From CALLVY01 sp937899855 (GTDB taxonomy: Bacteria; Bacteroidota; Bacteroidia; Chitinophagales; Saprospiraceae): a DNA stretch of 64,000 bases. The translations under genes were made by a program, and so were the position numbers. Positions 43,233-51,744 of the stretch are shown in pieces. Location of the stretch: positions 62,001 to 126,000 of the forward strand of contig JBCBQC010000004.1 in NCBI GenBank assembly GCA_039820405.1, given 5' to 3'. Numbering within the stretch: position 1 is the first letter of the stretch; each line of letters begins with the position of its first letter. The notes beneath the pieces are model-generated. The model had not been told where the DNA came from. It worked only from the letters and a program-made list of their open reading frames with translations, and made no database searches.

Positions 43233-45956
43233 ATGTACAACCAACTGTTCAATTACTTCCGAGCCTGTTACCAGCGCGATTTTCGCTCCGTTACCCTGCT
43301 GGATTTTTTTGGAAAAAACGTCGAGGCGCCCCTACTGCTTCGGGATGGAGAATTGCTCAACAGCACGATCTGGCAAACGCCCATCGACAGTGAGTGGGGA
43401 GAAAGCGTTGCCCAGAAGTTGGCCCTACACGGCAAGGAAAAAAACTTGGTCTGTGCGGCTTTTTTTACCCTGGGGCAAACGATGGTACTGGGGCGCAAAA
43501 AAAAGGTGTGCGCTCCCCTGTACCTCTACCCCGTCGAATTGGTGGAGGAGCGGGACATTTACTACCTCCGCATCAACATTCACAACCCAACGATCAATCC
43601 CACGGTGCTGGGTTTCTTTCAGGATATCGGTGCGGGCCGTTACGAAAAACTCTGTGAGGCCCTGCCCCAGGGCCACCTGGATTTTGAAGCCATTTGTCAG
43701 CTCGAAGCCGCCCTGGCCGAACACCTGCCCCAATTGGAGCTAGCCGCCCTCGATGATTTTCCCCAAGTGCTGGACCAAGCCCAAATTTTGCGGGCGCAGA
43801 AAAAGGCGATTGCGGCCAAGCGCTTTACGGTGGTTCCCGCTCTGGGCCTCGCCCTGATCAAGAAGCCGGCCGGCTCGCGGGGTGTACTCAATGAATTGGA
43901 GGAGATGGGTGAAATGGATCGCGTTTCGCAGCCCATTCGGGCCATTTGGGAAAAACCGACTTCCGACCGGGGGGGAGTCCCCAGCCGGCGGCTGGCCATT
44001 CCCCTTCAGCTGAGTAGGGCGCAGGAAAATATTTTACAAAACGCCCAGCGACATCCCTTGAGTTTGGCCATCGGTCCACCGGGTACGGGAAAGTCCTTCA
44101 CCATCGCAGCGCTGGCGTTGGAGGCGATGAGTCGGGGCCAATCCGTTTTGATTGCCGCCAAAAATGCCCAGGCGGTGGAAGTGGTGGGACAAAAGATTGA
44201 AGCCGATTTTGGAGTGCGGGACTTGGTCGTGAAAACGGCCAGTCAAAATTACCAGCGTGAAGTCAAAAAACGCTTGCAAAACTGGCTGAGCGGGATTGGA
44301 ACGCAGTCCGTGTCTCACCAAGCGGTCAATCAACTATCCGACGCCATTGATCATTGGAATGATTTGGTGCAAGAAACGCGTCGGGAGCTGCGCCAGCGCG
44401 AGGAATTGGAAATCAATCGAGGTGGTTTTTTGGCGGAGCCGAAGCCTTACTTTTGGAACCGGTGGCGCAAGAAGTGGCTGGGGCGAAAGGTCGGCAAACA
44501 GCAGCCCTACTGGGCATTGATCGAAAGCTTGGAAAAGAGGAGGAAAGCACGCAATCGCAAAGTACAGCAGTGGCTGGCCAAAAGCGCGCAATTTTTTCTC
44601 CACCAAGCCCTCCTCCACCATCGCGAATCGCTGCAGAGCTTTCTCTCAGCGCTGCGCGCCCGGACCGGTAACCTCAAAGCCGCCCGCTTTGAAGAGGTCG
44701 ACTTTCGCGACGTCCTGGACGCCATCCCCATTTGGATTACCGACACCAGCAACGTCCACAAAGTCCTTCCGCTCCAGCACGAGTTATTCGATTTGGTAAT
44801 CATCGACGAGGCCACCCAGTGCGACATCGCCAGTGCGCTGCCCATCCTCCAACGCGGACGGCGCGCCGTAATCGTCGGCGACCCCCAGCAACTGCGGCAC
44901 CTGTCTTTCCTATCGCGCACTCAACAACAACAACTGATCAGCCAGCACCAACTGGGGGAACTGCCCCGTTCCCAACTGGATTACCGCGAAAGCAGCCTGC
45001 TCGATCTCGTTTCCGATAACCTGCCCCGGCAACAACAGTTGCAGTCGCTCGACGAACACTACCGCGGCATGCCCGATTTGATCGAATTTAGCAATCGCGA
45101 GTTTTACCAACGGCAGTTGCGGATCATGACGGCCTGCCCGGCGACGCTACAAAAGCAGCACCTTTTCTTGGTAGAACAAGCCGGACGTCGGGAAAAGGAT
45201 GGTTCCAATCCCACCGAAATTGAGGCCATCCTGGCGCGCGTACGCAGCATCGTCGAAACCGAGGCCGAGCTGAGTCCCGAGTGGTGCCAGAGCATCGGTA
45301 TTCTTTCTCCCTTTCGCGCCCAAGTCGATGGATTCAAAAAAACCATCGAAGGCCAGTTCACTTACGAAGCCCTCTCCCGCCACCGCATTCTGGTGGGGAC
45401 ACCACAAAGCTTTCAAGGGGAAGAACGCGACCTCATGTTCCTTTCCCTCACCCTCGATGCGGATGCCCATCCCTCGGCCCTGCAATACCTCAATCGGTCT
45501 GACGTATTTAACGTCAGCATCACCCGGGCCCGCTCCCAGCAATTTGTCTTCCATTCCTTTCCCGTGGAGCAAATCAAAAGCGATACGCTACTGGGGCGTT
45601 ACCTGGGCTACATTCGCTCGCTACTGCAGAGGCGCCCACTTAAGGATACCTTCCACTGGGACGACACCTTTATGGAGGAGGTGCTACAGTGGCTAGGGCA
45701 GTACCCCATCGAAGCCCTCCACAAGGCGTATCCCCTGGCGGGGGTGGAGGTGGATTTGGTGGTCGTCATCGAGGGGAAAACGCATTGCATTGATTTGGTG
45801 GGGTATCCCGGCGAATACGAAGAGGCCCTGCCGATGGAGCGCTGGGAGGTACTGAGCCGGGTGGGTTTGCGGACCTTTGTGTTGCCTTACAGCTGGTGGG
45901 TGTTCGAGCGGACGGCCGTTGAAGCGGCCCTGCGAGCGTTTCTCGGGGTGTCATAG
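43233..45956 (+). CDS. SF1 helicase with DUF4011-like N-terminus and extra C-terminal domain
   Basis: 907 residues. The N-terminal part (about 80-150; APLYLYPVELVEE, NPTINPTVLGFF) resembles the DUF4011 region found ahead of certain superfamily 1 helicases. Core: Walker A GPPGTGKS at 281-288, Walker B/motif II DEATQ at 525-529, GDPQQLRHLSFL, LDEHYRGMPDLI, VGTPQSFQGEERD, and VSITRARSQQFVF (motif VI). The last 110 residues (EVDLVVVIEGK 839-849, then HCIDLVG) look like a restriction-endonuclease-type fold, but the catalytic set is not clear. Such helicase-nuclease proteins occur in DNA repair and phage defence. It stands alone here, 36 bases after the cargo gene. Confidence 0.88.
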   Translation: MYNQLFNYFRACYQRDFRSVTLLDFFGKNVEAPLLLRDGELLNSTIWQTPIDSEWGESVAQKLALHGKEKNLVCAAFFTLGQTMVLGRKKKVCAPLYLYPVELVEERDIYYLRINIHNPTINPTVLGFFQDIGAGRYEKLCEALPQGHLDFEAICQLEAALAEHLPQLELAALDDFPQVLDQAQILRAQKKAIAAKRFTVVPALGLALIKKPAGSRGVLNELEEMGEMDRVSQPIRAIWEKPTSDRGGVPSRRLAIPLQLSRAQENILQNAQRHPLSLAIGPPGTGKSFTIAALALEAMSRGQSVLIAAKNAQAVEVVGQKIEADFGVRDLVVKTASQNYQREVKKRLQNWLSGIGTQSVSHQAVNQLSDAIDHWNDLVQETRRELRQREELEINRGGFLAEPKPYFWNRWRKKWLGRKVGKQQPYWALIESLEKRRKARNRKVQQWLAKSAQFFLHQALLHHRESLQSFLSALRARTGNLKAARFEEVDFRDVLDAIPIWITDTSNVHKVLPLQHELFDLVIIDEATQCDIASALPILQRGRRAVIVGDPQQLRHLSFLSRTQQQQLISQHQLGELPRSQLDYRESSLLDLVSDNLPRQQQLQSLDEHYRGMPDLIEFSNREFYQRQLRIMTACPATLQKQHLFLVEQAGRREKDGSNPTEIEAILARVRSIVETEAELSPEWCQSIGILSPFRAQVDGFKKTIEGQFTYEALSRHRILVGTPQSFQGEERDLMFLSLTLDADAHPSALQYLNRSDVFNVSITRARSQQFVFHSFPVEQIKSDTLLGRYLGYIRSLLQRRPLKDTFHWDDTFMEEVLQWLGQYPIEALHKAYPLAGVEVDLVVVIEGKTHCIDLVGYPGEYEEALPMERWEVLSRVGLRTFVLPYSWWVFERTAVEAALRAFLGVS

Positions 45957-46026
45957 GGCCAAATGTCGGACGGCTCGGACGCATCCCCGAGCGTCTGGAA
46001 AGGCACCACTACCCACACTGAGCAGC

Positions 46027-46060
46027 AACGGCTCCGATTTCACCCGGAGCCGTTTTTTTT
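46027..46060 (+). terminator. Rho-independent terminator after the helicase gene
   Basis: AACGGCTCCG (46027-46036) pairs perfectly with CGGAGCCGTT (46045-46054), followed by a run of T to 46060. It closes the plus-strand unit that begins at 40712. Confidence 0.9.
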
Positions 46061-46117
46061 ACGCCAATACTTCCCGATATTGGTTAAAAATCATCCATCC
46101 TTCAAATTCAAAACCGC

Positions 46118-46696
46118 ATGAGTGAAAAGGTCCGTCTCAAAAAAGTGGAATTGCTCTCCGATAATTGGTATATTTTGAAAAAGTACGTCTTTGACTACCA
46201 GATGCCCAATGGCGACTGGGAGGAGCAAAAACGCGAGGCCTACGATCGGGGCAACGGCGCCGCCATCCTTTTGTACGAGCCCCAGCGGGCCAAGGTCATC
46301 CTGACCCGCCAGTTTAGATTGCCCACTTTTATCAGTGGCAATGCCGACGGGATGATGATCGAAGTCTGTGCCGGATTGTTGGACGAAAGCGCACCGGAGG
46401 ATTGTATCCGTCGGGAAACGGAGGAGGAAACGGGCTACCGCGTGGGGAAGGTCCAAAAGGTGATGGAGGCCTACATGTCGCCGGGGGCCGTCACCGAAAT
46501 CCTGTATTTCTTCGTGGGCGAGTACTCCGCCGAAATGCGGGTCAGCGCGGGGGGAGGGCTGGCCGAGGAGCAGGAACACATCGAGGTACTCGAGCTGGAC
46601 TTCGAGCGGGCCTACGGGATGATTGCGAGTGGGGAGATCATCGACGCCAAAACGATTATGTTATTGCAGTACGCCAAGATTCACCAATTGGTGTAA
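46118..46696 (+). CDS. nudK: NUDIX hydrolase, GDP-mannose pyrophosphatase type
   Basis: 192 residues, NudK-like, hydrolysing GDP-mannose or related nucleotide sugars to GMP and sugar phosphate. Seen: LSDNWYILKKYVFDYQ at the N-terminus, RGNGAAILLYEPQRAKVILTRQFR split over the core strand, the NUDIX helix with CIRRETEEETGY, and MSPGAVTEILYFFVGEY after it. The usual first Glu of the NUDIX box is Ala here. ATG 46118 gives the normal family start. Confidence 0.88.
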   Translation: MSEKVRLKKVELLSDNWYILKKYVFDYQMPNGDWEEQKREAYDRGNGAAILLYEPQRAKVILTRQFRLPTFISGNADGMMIEVCAGLLDESAPEDCIRRETEEETGYRVGKVQKVMEAYMSPGAVTEILYFFVGEYSAEMRVSAGGGLAEEQEHIEVLELDFERAYGMIASGEIIDAKTIMLLQYAKIHQLV

Positions 46697-46713
46697 GCGA
46701 AAAATAAAAGACC

Positions 46714-47388
46714 ATGCAGATCAATCAGGTTTTTGATGAGCTCTACGACGACTATACGGCCAAGATCGTACGTTGGGTACCGCACTACCGCCAGATGGTA
46801 CAGGAAGTAGCCAGCTATCTTCCGGGCGACTGGCGAGCGGAGCGCATTTTGGATTTGGGCTGTGGCAATGGCAACGTCACCCAGGCTCTACGCCAGCGCT
46901 TTCCCGAGGCACAGTACCACTTGGTCGATGCTTCGGCGGAGATGCTTCAGGGCTGTCGCCAGCGCTTTGCGGGCCAGGGGGCATTTAGCTACGAACAGTG
47001 TTTTTTTCAGGACCTGGACTTGCCCGCGGCTAGCTACGACTTAATTGTAGCTTGTCTGTCCATCCACCACCTACCGGGGGAGGAAAAACGGCTCTTCCTA
47101 CAACGTTTGCCTCGTGCGCTTCGCTCTGGAGGGTATTTTCTCTATTCGGATTTGATGATTGACAAGACGGCGACCGACCATCCGGCGCATTTGGGGTATT
47201 GGAAGAATTACGCGGAGGCGCGGGGCACGACGGCGGAGGAGTGGCAATTTGTCATGGACCACTACGACGAATACGATTACCCGGCATCATTGAAGCGACA
47301 GGGAGAGTGGTTGGAGGGGGCGGGCTTCCGGGAAGTGGTTCCGGCGTATCAGGAAAGGTGGTGGACTACCTTGAGGTGTGGGGTTTAG
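46714..47388 (+). CDS. Class I SAM-dependent methyltransferase
   Basis: 224 residues. Motif I ILDLGCGNGNVTQAL (about 45-59), acidic motif II YHLVDASAEML, motif IV YDLIVACLSIHHLPG and motif V LPRALRSGGYFLYSDLM are all present. Substrate unknown. It follows nudK by 17 bases. Its stop overlaps the stop of the minus-strand gene that follows by a few bases. Confidence 0.88.
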   Translation: MQINQVFDELYDDYTAKIVRWVPHYRQMVQEVASYLPGDWRAERILDLGCGNGNVTQALRQRFPEAQYHLVDASAEMLQGCRQRFAGQGAFSYEQCFFQDLDLPAASYDLIVACLSIHHLPGEEKRLFLQRLPRALRSGGYFLYSDLMIDKTATDHPAHLGYWKNYAEARGTTAEEWQFVMDHYDEYDYPASLKRQGEWLEGAGFREVVPAYQERWWTTLRCGV

Positions 47389-48059
47389 ATCAACTGTTTG
47401 CGTTTGCGCATTTTTTGTACAAAGCGGCTGGTTTGGAGATTGACCCGAATTTGGTGATAGATGTCGCCGATGAACATCGAAACCAAGCCCAGGCTAAATA
47501 CGACCAAACGGGCGACTTCGGTGAGGGGTATAAAGCTGTCGAAAAAGGGACGGACAATCAGCAGTTCGGCACAGATAATGAGAGCCGCGGTAAAAAACAA
47601 CAGGATACTCCAGCCGCGGGTACTTTTGATGTAGCTGGGTTTTTGAACCCAGAGGGCACGGCGGAGAAACTTGATGGCATCCTCGTCGTAGGGATCCATC
47701 TTAATGAGTTCGCGCAGGATGTGTTCGGCTTGATCGTACTGTTGGAGGTTGAAGTGGGCGGCGGCCTTGTGGAAGAGCAATTTTTGGTAAACGTCTTCGC
47801 CGCGGAAAAAGTGGATATTGTGAATGATCGAGGTTTCGATCGCACCGTTGGCCAGCCGGAGGTAGCGCTCGTAGGCACCGATCTCGAATAGTGCTCCCAA
47901 ATAAGAAACCATCAGTTCGAAATACTCTTCCAGTTCCAGATTTTGGATGCTCTCCTGATTCTCTTCAAAAAAGCGGATGATCGCCCGGTACTCTCCGGTG
48001 TCGATTTCCTTGAAATCACGGTATATCTTCGATCGATACGCAGAAGGAGAAAAGTGCAT
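47385..48059 (-). CDS. Hypothetical membrane protein with TPR-like N-terminus
   Basis: 224 residues. The first 130 are helical with a TPR-like unit (LLFHKAAAHFNLQQYDQAEHILRELIKMDP split around 95-125); two membrane segments follow (about 148-168 and 180-200), ending in a basic tail (RFVQKMRKRKQLI). No known family recognised. Single gene, converging on the methyltransferase. Confidence 0.78.
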   Translation of the reverse strand: MHFSPSAYRSKIYRDFKEIDTGEYRAIIRFFEENQESIQNLELEEYFELMVSYLGALFEIGAYERYLRLANGAIETSIIHNIHFFRGEDVYQKLLFHKAAAHFNLQQYDQAEHILRELIKMDPYDEDAIKFLRRALWVQKPSYIKSTRGWSILLFFTAALIICAELLIVRPFFDSFIPLTEVARLVVFSLGLVSMFIGDIYHQIRVNLQTSRFVQKMRKRKQLI

Positions 48060-48093
48060 GACGCTACATTAGTTAAATTTTGGTTATCAATTG

Positions 48094-48852
48094 TTAGCGT
48101 TGTTGGGCCAGTCGATACAGGACTGGTTTGCTTGGGCTAACGTCGATTTCAAAGCTCGCAATTTGTAGGTTGAGTAGATAAAGCCCATCCGGTATCGCAT
48201 TATCCACATAGATTAATTCCGTGATGGTGGATTTGGTTCGCCGTTCTCCGGAGAAATTCCAAAAAGTTTTATGGGCGGCCAAACGTCCTTCGTCCTCCTC
48301 TCGATCCACGGAAGGCAGATCGATCAGTAGATGCTTTACACCACAATCCACAATGTATTGTACAGCATCGGCGTCCAGGTAGGGGGGGTTACTACCCGAG
48401 TAGTTGACCTTCATCTTTCGATCGTCATTGGGTAGCGTTCTGATGATCAATGCGGAGGTTTGCCCGGGTTTTAACGCCACCGCCAGCTGCTTCCGACCGA
48501 TTACTCGATCACCGTTGGCGAGCCGCTGGGGGTACACACTGGTCAGGAAAGCAAGATAATGAAAGTTTTTCAGAGTTTCATTAATGGTATATTTTTCCTT
48601 CGTAATATGTCCGACACACTCGGTATGGGTACCATTGCCGTGAGGATTCAAACGGATGTTCAAAAAGTTGACTGGTCCTCCTCTTCTGGTAGAACCTACG
48701 AAATCACCCGCAACGACGGGCTGTGTTTCAAACAGTGGAGCGTAGAAGCAATTGACCGACTCCAAACCTTCCCGTAGGGGTAGAGAAATATCAAGGGGGT
48801 CCGCTAGATTGGCGCGGTACAACTGGCCCTGATGCTCAATCGTTGCTAGCAT
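48094..48852 (-). CDS. Cyclase-family (kynurenine formamidase-like) protein
   Basis: 252 residues, cyclase family (PF04199-type metal hydrolases). The metal-binding block reads NPHGNGTHTECVGH, with Glu where the standard HxGTHxDxPxH has Asp. Other blocks: DISLPLREGLESVN at the start, and VKHLLIDLPSVDREEDEG and NAIPDGLYLLNLQI later. An amidase or lactone hydrolase is likely; tryptophan genes are not nearby, so the substrate is open. Confidence 0.83.
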   Translation of the reverse strand: MLATIEHQGQLYRANLADPLDISLPLREGLESVNCFYAPLFETQPVVAGDFVGSTRRGGPVNFLNIRLNPHGNGTHTECVGHITKEKYTINETLKNFHYLAFLTSVYPQRLANGDRVIGRKQLAVALKPGQTSALIIRTLPNDDRKMKVNYSGSNPPYLDADAVQYIVDCGVKHLLIDLPSVDREEDEGRLAAHKTFWNFSGERRTKSTITELIYVDNAIPDGLYLLNLQIASFEIDVSPSKPVLYRLAQQR

Positions 48853-48975
48853 ATTAACGGAGGTGATGGAGGGGTCAGAAGAACACCCGCAAGTTAGCGC
48901 TATTTGGTTTAAGAAACAATGCCTTTAACAAATGGGAAAGCAGATTTAGCGGGGAGAAATAGCGGCCAGTGAGAC

Positions 48976-49857
48976 TCAGTTGCGTTGGTCGATTCCCCAG
49001 GTAAGCTTATCGCGAATGGTCCGCAAAAAACTGCGATCGCGCAGTTGGATGAGGCGCACTTTAAAATCGGCCTTGCGCACCGCCAGTTGATCCTCCGCCG
49101 TGATGGGTTCAAACCGCGAATCGAGGGTACAGAGAAAATTATCCGAGCGGCCCTCCACTGTAAAGGAGATGACCGAATTGTCGGAGATGACGATGGGCCG
49201 AACGTTGAGGTTGTGGGGTGCAACGGGGGTGATGATAAAATTCCCCGAATTGGGAAAGATAATGGGTCCGCCACAACTCAAAGAATAGCCCGTCGAACCC
49301 GTCGGTGTAGCCACGATGATGCCGTCTGCCCAGTAAGAACTGAGGTAATCGCCGTTGATATAGACGCGCACTACGATCATCGAAGAGGTATCCCGCTTGA
49401 GCAGGGTGATGTCGTTGAGCGCAAAGCGCAAATCCCCAAAGAGCTGGCGATTGGATTCGAGGTAGAGCAACGAACGATCATCGTAAGAGTACATGCCCCT
49501 CTTGAGGAGCCGGATGGCCTCGCGGATAAAGCCCCGTTCGATACTCGCCAAGAAGCCCAAACGCCCTAGGTTGATGCCCAGAATGGGTACCTTGCTGTCG
49601 CGCACCTCGGTAACGGCACTGAGAATGGTCCCATCGCCTCCGAGGGTAATGACAAAGTCGATACGGCGCAGCTGAAAGTCGATGTAGCCCTCGAAGCGGC
49701 CCACCGGATTTTTGAAGTCGATCTTATCCTGAATCTGATCCAGGTAAGCCGCCTGGACGTACACGGTGACCTGCTCTTCGTGCAGTACATCAAAAAGGTG
49801 TTGGATGTGTTCGCGGTCTTTTTCCTTGTACACTCTGCTAAAAACGACTACCTGCAT
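48976..49857 (-). CDS. nadK: NAD kinase
   Basis: 293-residue enzyme making NADP from NAD. Seen: the catalytic GGDGT motif in VITLGGDGTILSAV, GINLGRLGFLASI, a YLSSYWADGIIVATPTGSTGYSLS block for NAD binding, and SNRQLF earlier. The NE motif is replaced by ND (NDITLL). Start ATG 49857 gives MQVVVFSRVYKEKD. In related genomes nadK adjoins a CBS protein and an Omp85 gene; here the Omp85-like gene is 39 bases upstream. Confidence 0.94.
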   Translation of the reverse strand: MQVVVFSRVYKEKDREHIQHLFDVLHEEQVTVYVQAAYLDQIQDKIDFKNPVGRFEGYIDFQLRRIDFVITLGGDGTILSAVTEVRDSKVPILGINLGRLGFLASIERGFIREAIRLLKRGMYSYDDRSLLYLESNRQLFGDLRFALNDITLLKRDTSSMIVVRVYINGDYLSSYWADGIIVATPTGSTGYSLSCGGPIIFPNSGNFIITPVAPHNLNVRPIVISDNSVISFTVEGRSDNFLCTLDSRFEPITAEDQLAVRKADFKVRLIQLRDRSFLRTIRDKLTWGIDQRN

Positions 49858-49896
49858 GAATTGGTTTTGAGGGCTAGAAATGCTGATCGGCGAAGA

Positions 49897-51285
49897 TCAA
49901 AAGGTAAACTTATAGTGTAAAAATACGCCATTTTCTAGCAAATGGTTAAAGCTGTACTCGATTTGTAGCACTTTATCAACATAGGCCACAATGTCGAGTC
50001 CCACCCCGCCCCCCCACAGCCAGGTATTGCTCAGGGGATTGCCCTCCTGGTAGAAAGGATCATCGACGTAGCCCACGTCGCTATTGAGGGTCAGGTAAAG
50101 CTGGAGGGGAAAGGTACGCAGTTGGGAGATGGGCACCATCTTACCCAGTCCGAGCACCCGGTCGAAGAATTGCCAACGCAGGCTGCCTTTGACGTAGGAA
50201 AAGTTCATGCCATCGACGACGTACAGCTCATAGCCACGCAGGTAATCGGGCCTAAAGCCCAAGGAGCGGCTATTGTAATAAGGCTGCTGATTGCGGTAGA
50301 GGTAGAACAGGCCTTTCCAGATCAGTTCGGTACTCCACTTTCGGCCAAAGCTAAAGTACTGCGCGAAGGTGGTATTAAAGGTCAGGGCATCGCGGTCGGT
50401 AAAAAAGCCGAGTCCATCCTTGCGGATGATGCTTTTGAGGTAGCAGCCCTGGCGGGGATAATCGCGCAGGTCGCGGCGATCGACGATGAGGGAATAGCTG
50501 ATGGCTGCGAAGCGCTGTTGGTCGGCGCCGTTGAGGAAGAAGTCGGGATTGAGCAGGTGAATGCTATCGGTGGAGCGGTTGTTGTGAAATTCGAGGTCCA
50601 GCTCGTGGGAGACGTAGAGTTTGGGGCGGTAGATGAGGCCAAAATTGAGTCGGACGTTACTCAGCTGAACCTGATCGTTGCCGAAGAAGAGGAATTTGTT
50701 GCCCGCCGTTTGGTAGTTGGTCTCTTTGTTGGTGGCGTAAAAGAGGTTGGTCTTAAAACCCAGGGTTTGTTGGCGGTTGAAGCCGGGGAGGCGGTAGTCC
50801 AGTTCGTATTTTTGGGTATAGCCAAATTGTACGGTAGCCTTTAGTTTGTCGCGGCGGCCGGTGACGTTGTAGTGGGTGAGGCGGAGACCGAGGTTGACCC
50901 GTTGGAGGCTACGGCCTTGTTCGCTCCACCAAACATTGAAATTGCGATCGGCCAGTTCGAAGATGGGGAAGGGGAAGAGGTACCACTGTTCTTTGACGGT
51001 GACCGTGACGACGATGTGGTTGTAGCCTCGCCATTCTCCGATATTGACCACGACGACGGTAAAGAGGGTCATGTTGAGGACGAGGGTCCGGTTTTTTTCG
51101 AGGCGGGGGGCGAGTTCGAGGAGGCCGATGGTGTCGCCGGGGGCCAGGTCCATTTCGCGGAGGATGGTGGCGGATTTGGTGCGGCGATTGCCTTCGCACT
51201 GGATATCATCCACTACGACGTAATGCAGCTGGGCGGGAAGGATGGCGGGGAGGCCCAGCAAGAAAGACAAAAGGTAGCGCCACAT
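49897..51285 (-). CDS. Omp85-family outer-membrane protein (POTRA plus barrel)
   Basis: 462 residues. Signal peptide MWRYLLSFLLGLPAILPAQ, one POTRA-like domain (about 20-110; VVDDIQCEGNRRTKSATIL, RTLVLNMTLFTVVVVNI), then a C-terminal barrel (about 130-462) with alternating Tyr/Phe strands, ending in HYKFTF with a terminal Phe as recognised by the BAM machine. Shorter than BamA, so more likely a TamA/ShlB-like insertase or transporter than the main assembly factor. Confidence 0.85.
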   Translation of the reverse strand: MWRYLLSFLLGLPAILPAQLHYVVVDDIQCEGNRRTKSATILREMDLAPGDTIGLLELAPRLEKNRTLVLNMTLFTVVVVNIGEWRGYNHIVVTVTVKEQWYLFPFPIFELADRNFNVWWSEQGRSLQRVNLGLRLTHYNVTGRRDKLKATVQFGYTQKYELDYRLPGFNRQQTLGFKTNLFYATNKETNYQTAGNKFLFFGNDQVQLSNVRLNFGLIYRPKLYVSHELDLEFHNNRSTDSIHLLNPDFFLNGADQQRFAAISYSLIVDRRDLRDYPRQGCYLKSIIRKDGLGFFTDRDALTFNTTFAQYFSFGRKWSTELIWKGLFYLYRNQQPYYNSRSLGFRPDYLRGYELYVVDGMNFSYVKGSLRWQFFDRVLGLGKMVPISQLRTFPLQLYLTLNSDVGYVDDPFYQEGNPLSNTWLWGGGVGLDIVAYVDKVLQIEYSFNHLLENGVFLHYKFTF

Positions 51286-51744
51286 GGAGGACTGGGGATT
51301 AAACAGTTGAAATTAATACCATCAATTGGGTGTCAATAAAAAACGAAAATTTCTGAATTTACCAATTAGTCATAAAAAATCTAACTATTATAAAATTTAC
51401 TAAGGCTTTGTGAGTCAATGATTTGTGTACATTATGTGCGTACAAAAAAACACAATTCCCGCTTTTGACTTGTAAAGTCACTTTTTTTAAACTATCTTAA
51501 CAACGATTACACAAATGTGGTGTCTCCTCCAATCCCAGGCGAGGGCCGCACCACAAAGTTAGCAAACTGATCAGAAGCTGGCTCGATACATTTAGTGCTT
51601 TCGCTAGAGAATGAGGTTGATTACAGACCGAACATGGTCAAAACGAACCGATTGCTAGACATAATATGTACGTATTAGTCTGGATCGAGTTACGTCCGCT
51701 ACGGAACATTACTACCATTGATTCATTGACCAAGACCAGTTACG
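51286..51744. other. Intergenic region, 459 bases, ahead of the lipoprotein islet
   Basis: No gene seen. AT-rich to about 51480, then mixed. A TGTGGTG...CACCACA inverted repeat (51516-51522, 51549-51555) lies near a TAACTTTG box on the minus strand (51561-51554) that has no -33 partner. No clear plus-strand promoter was found for the lipoprotein genes that follow. Confidence 0.5.
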
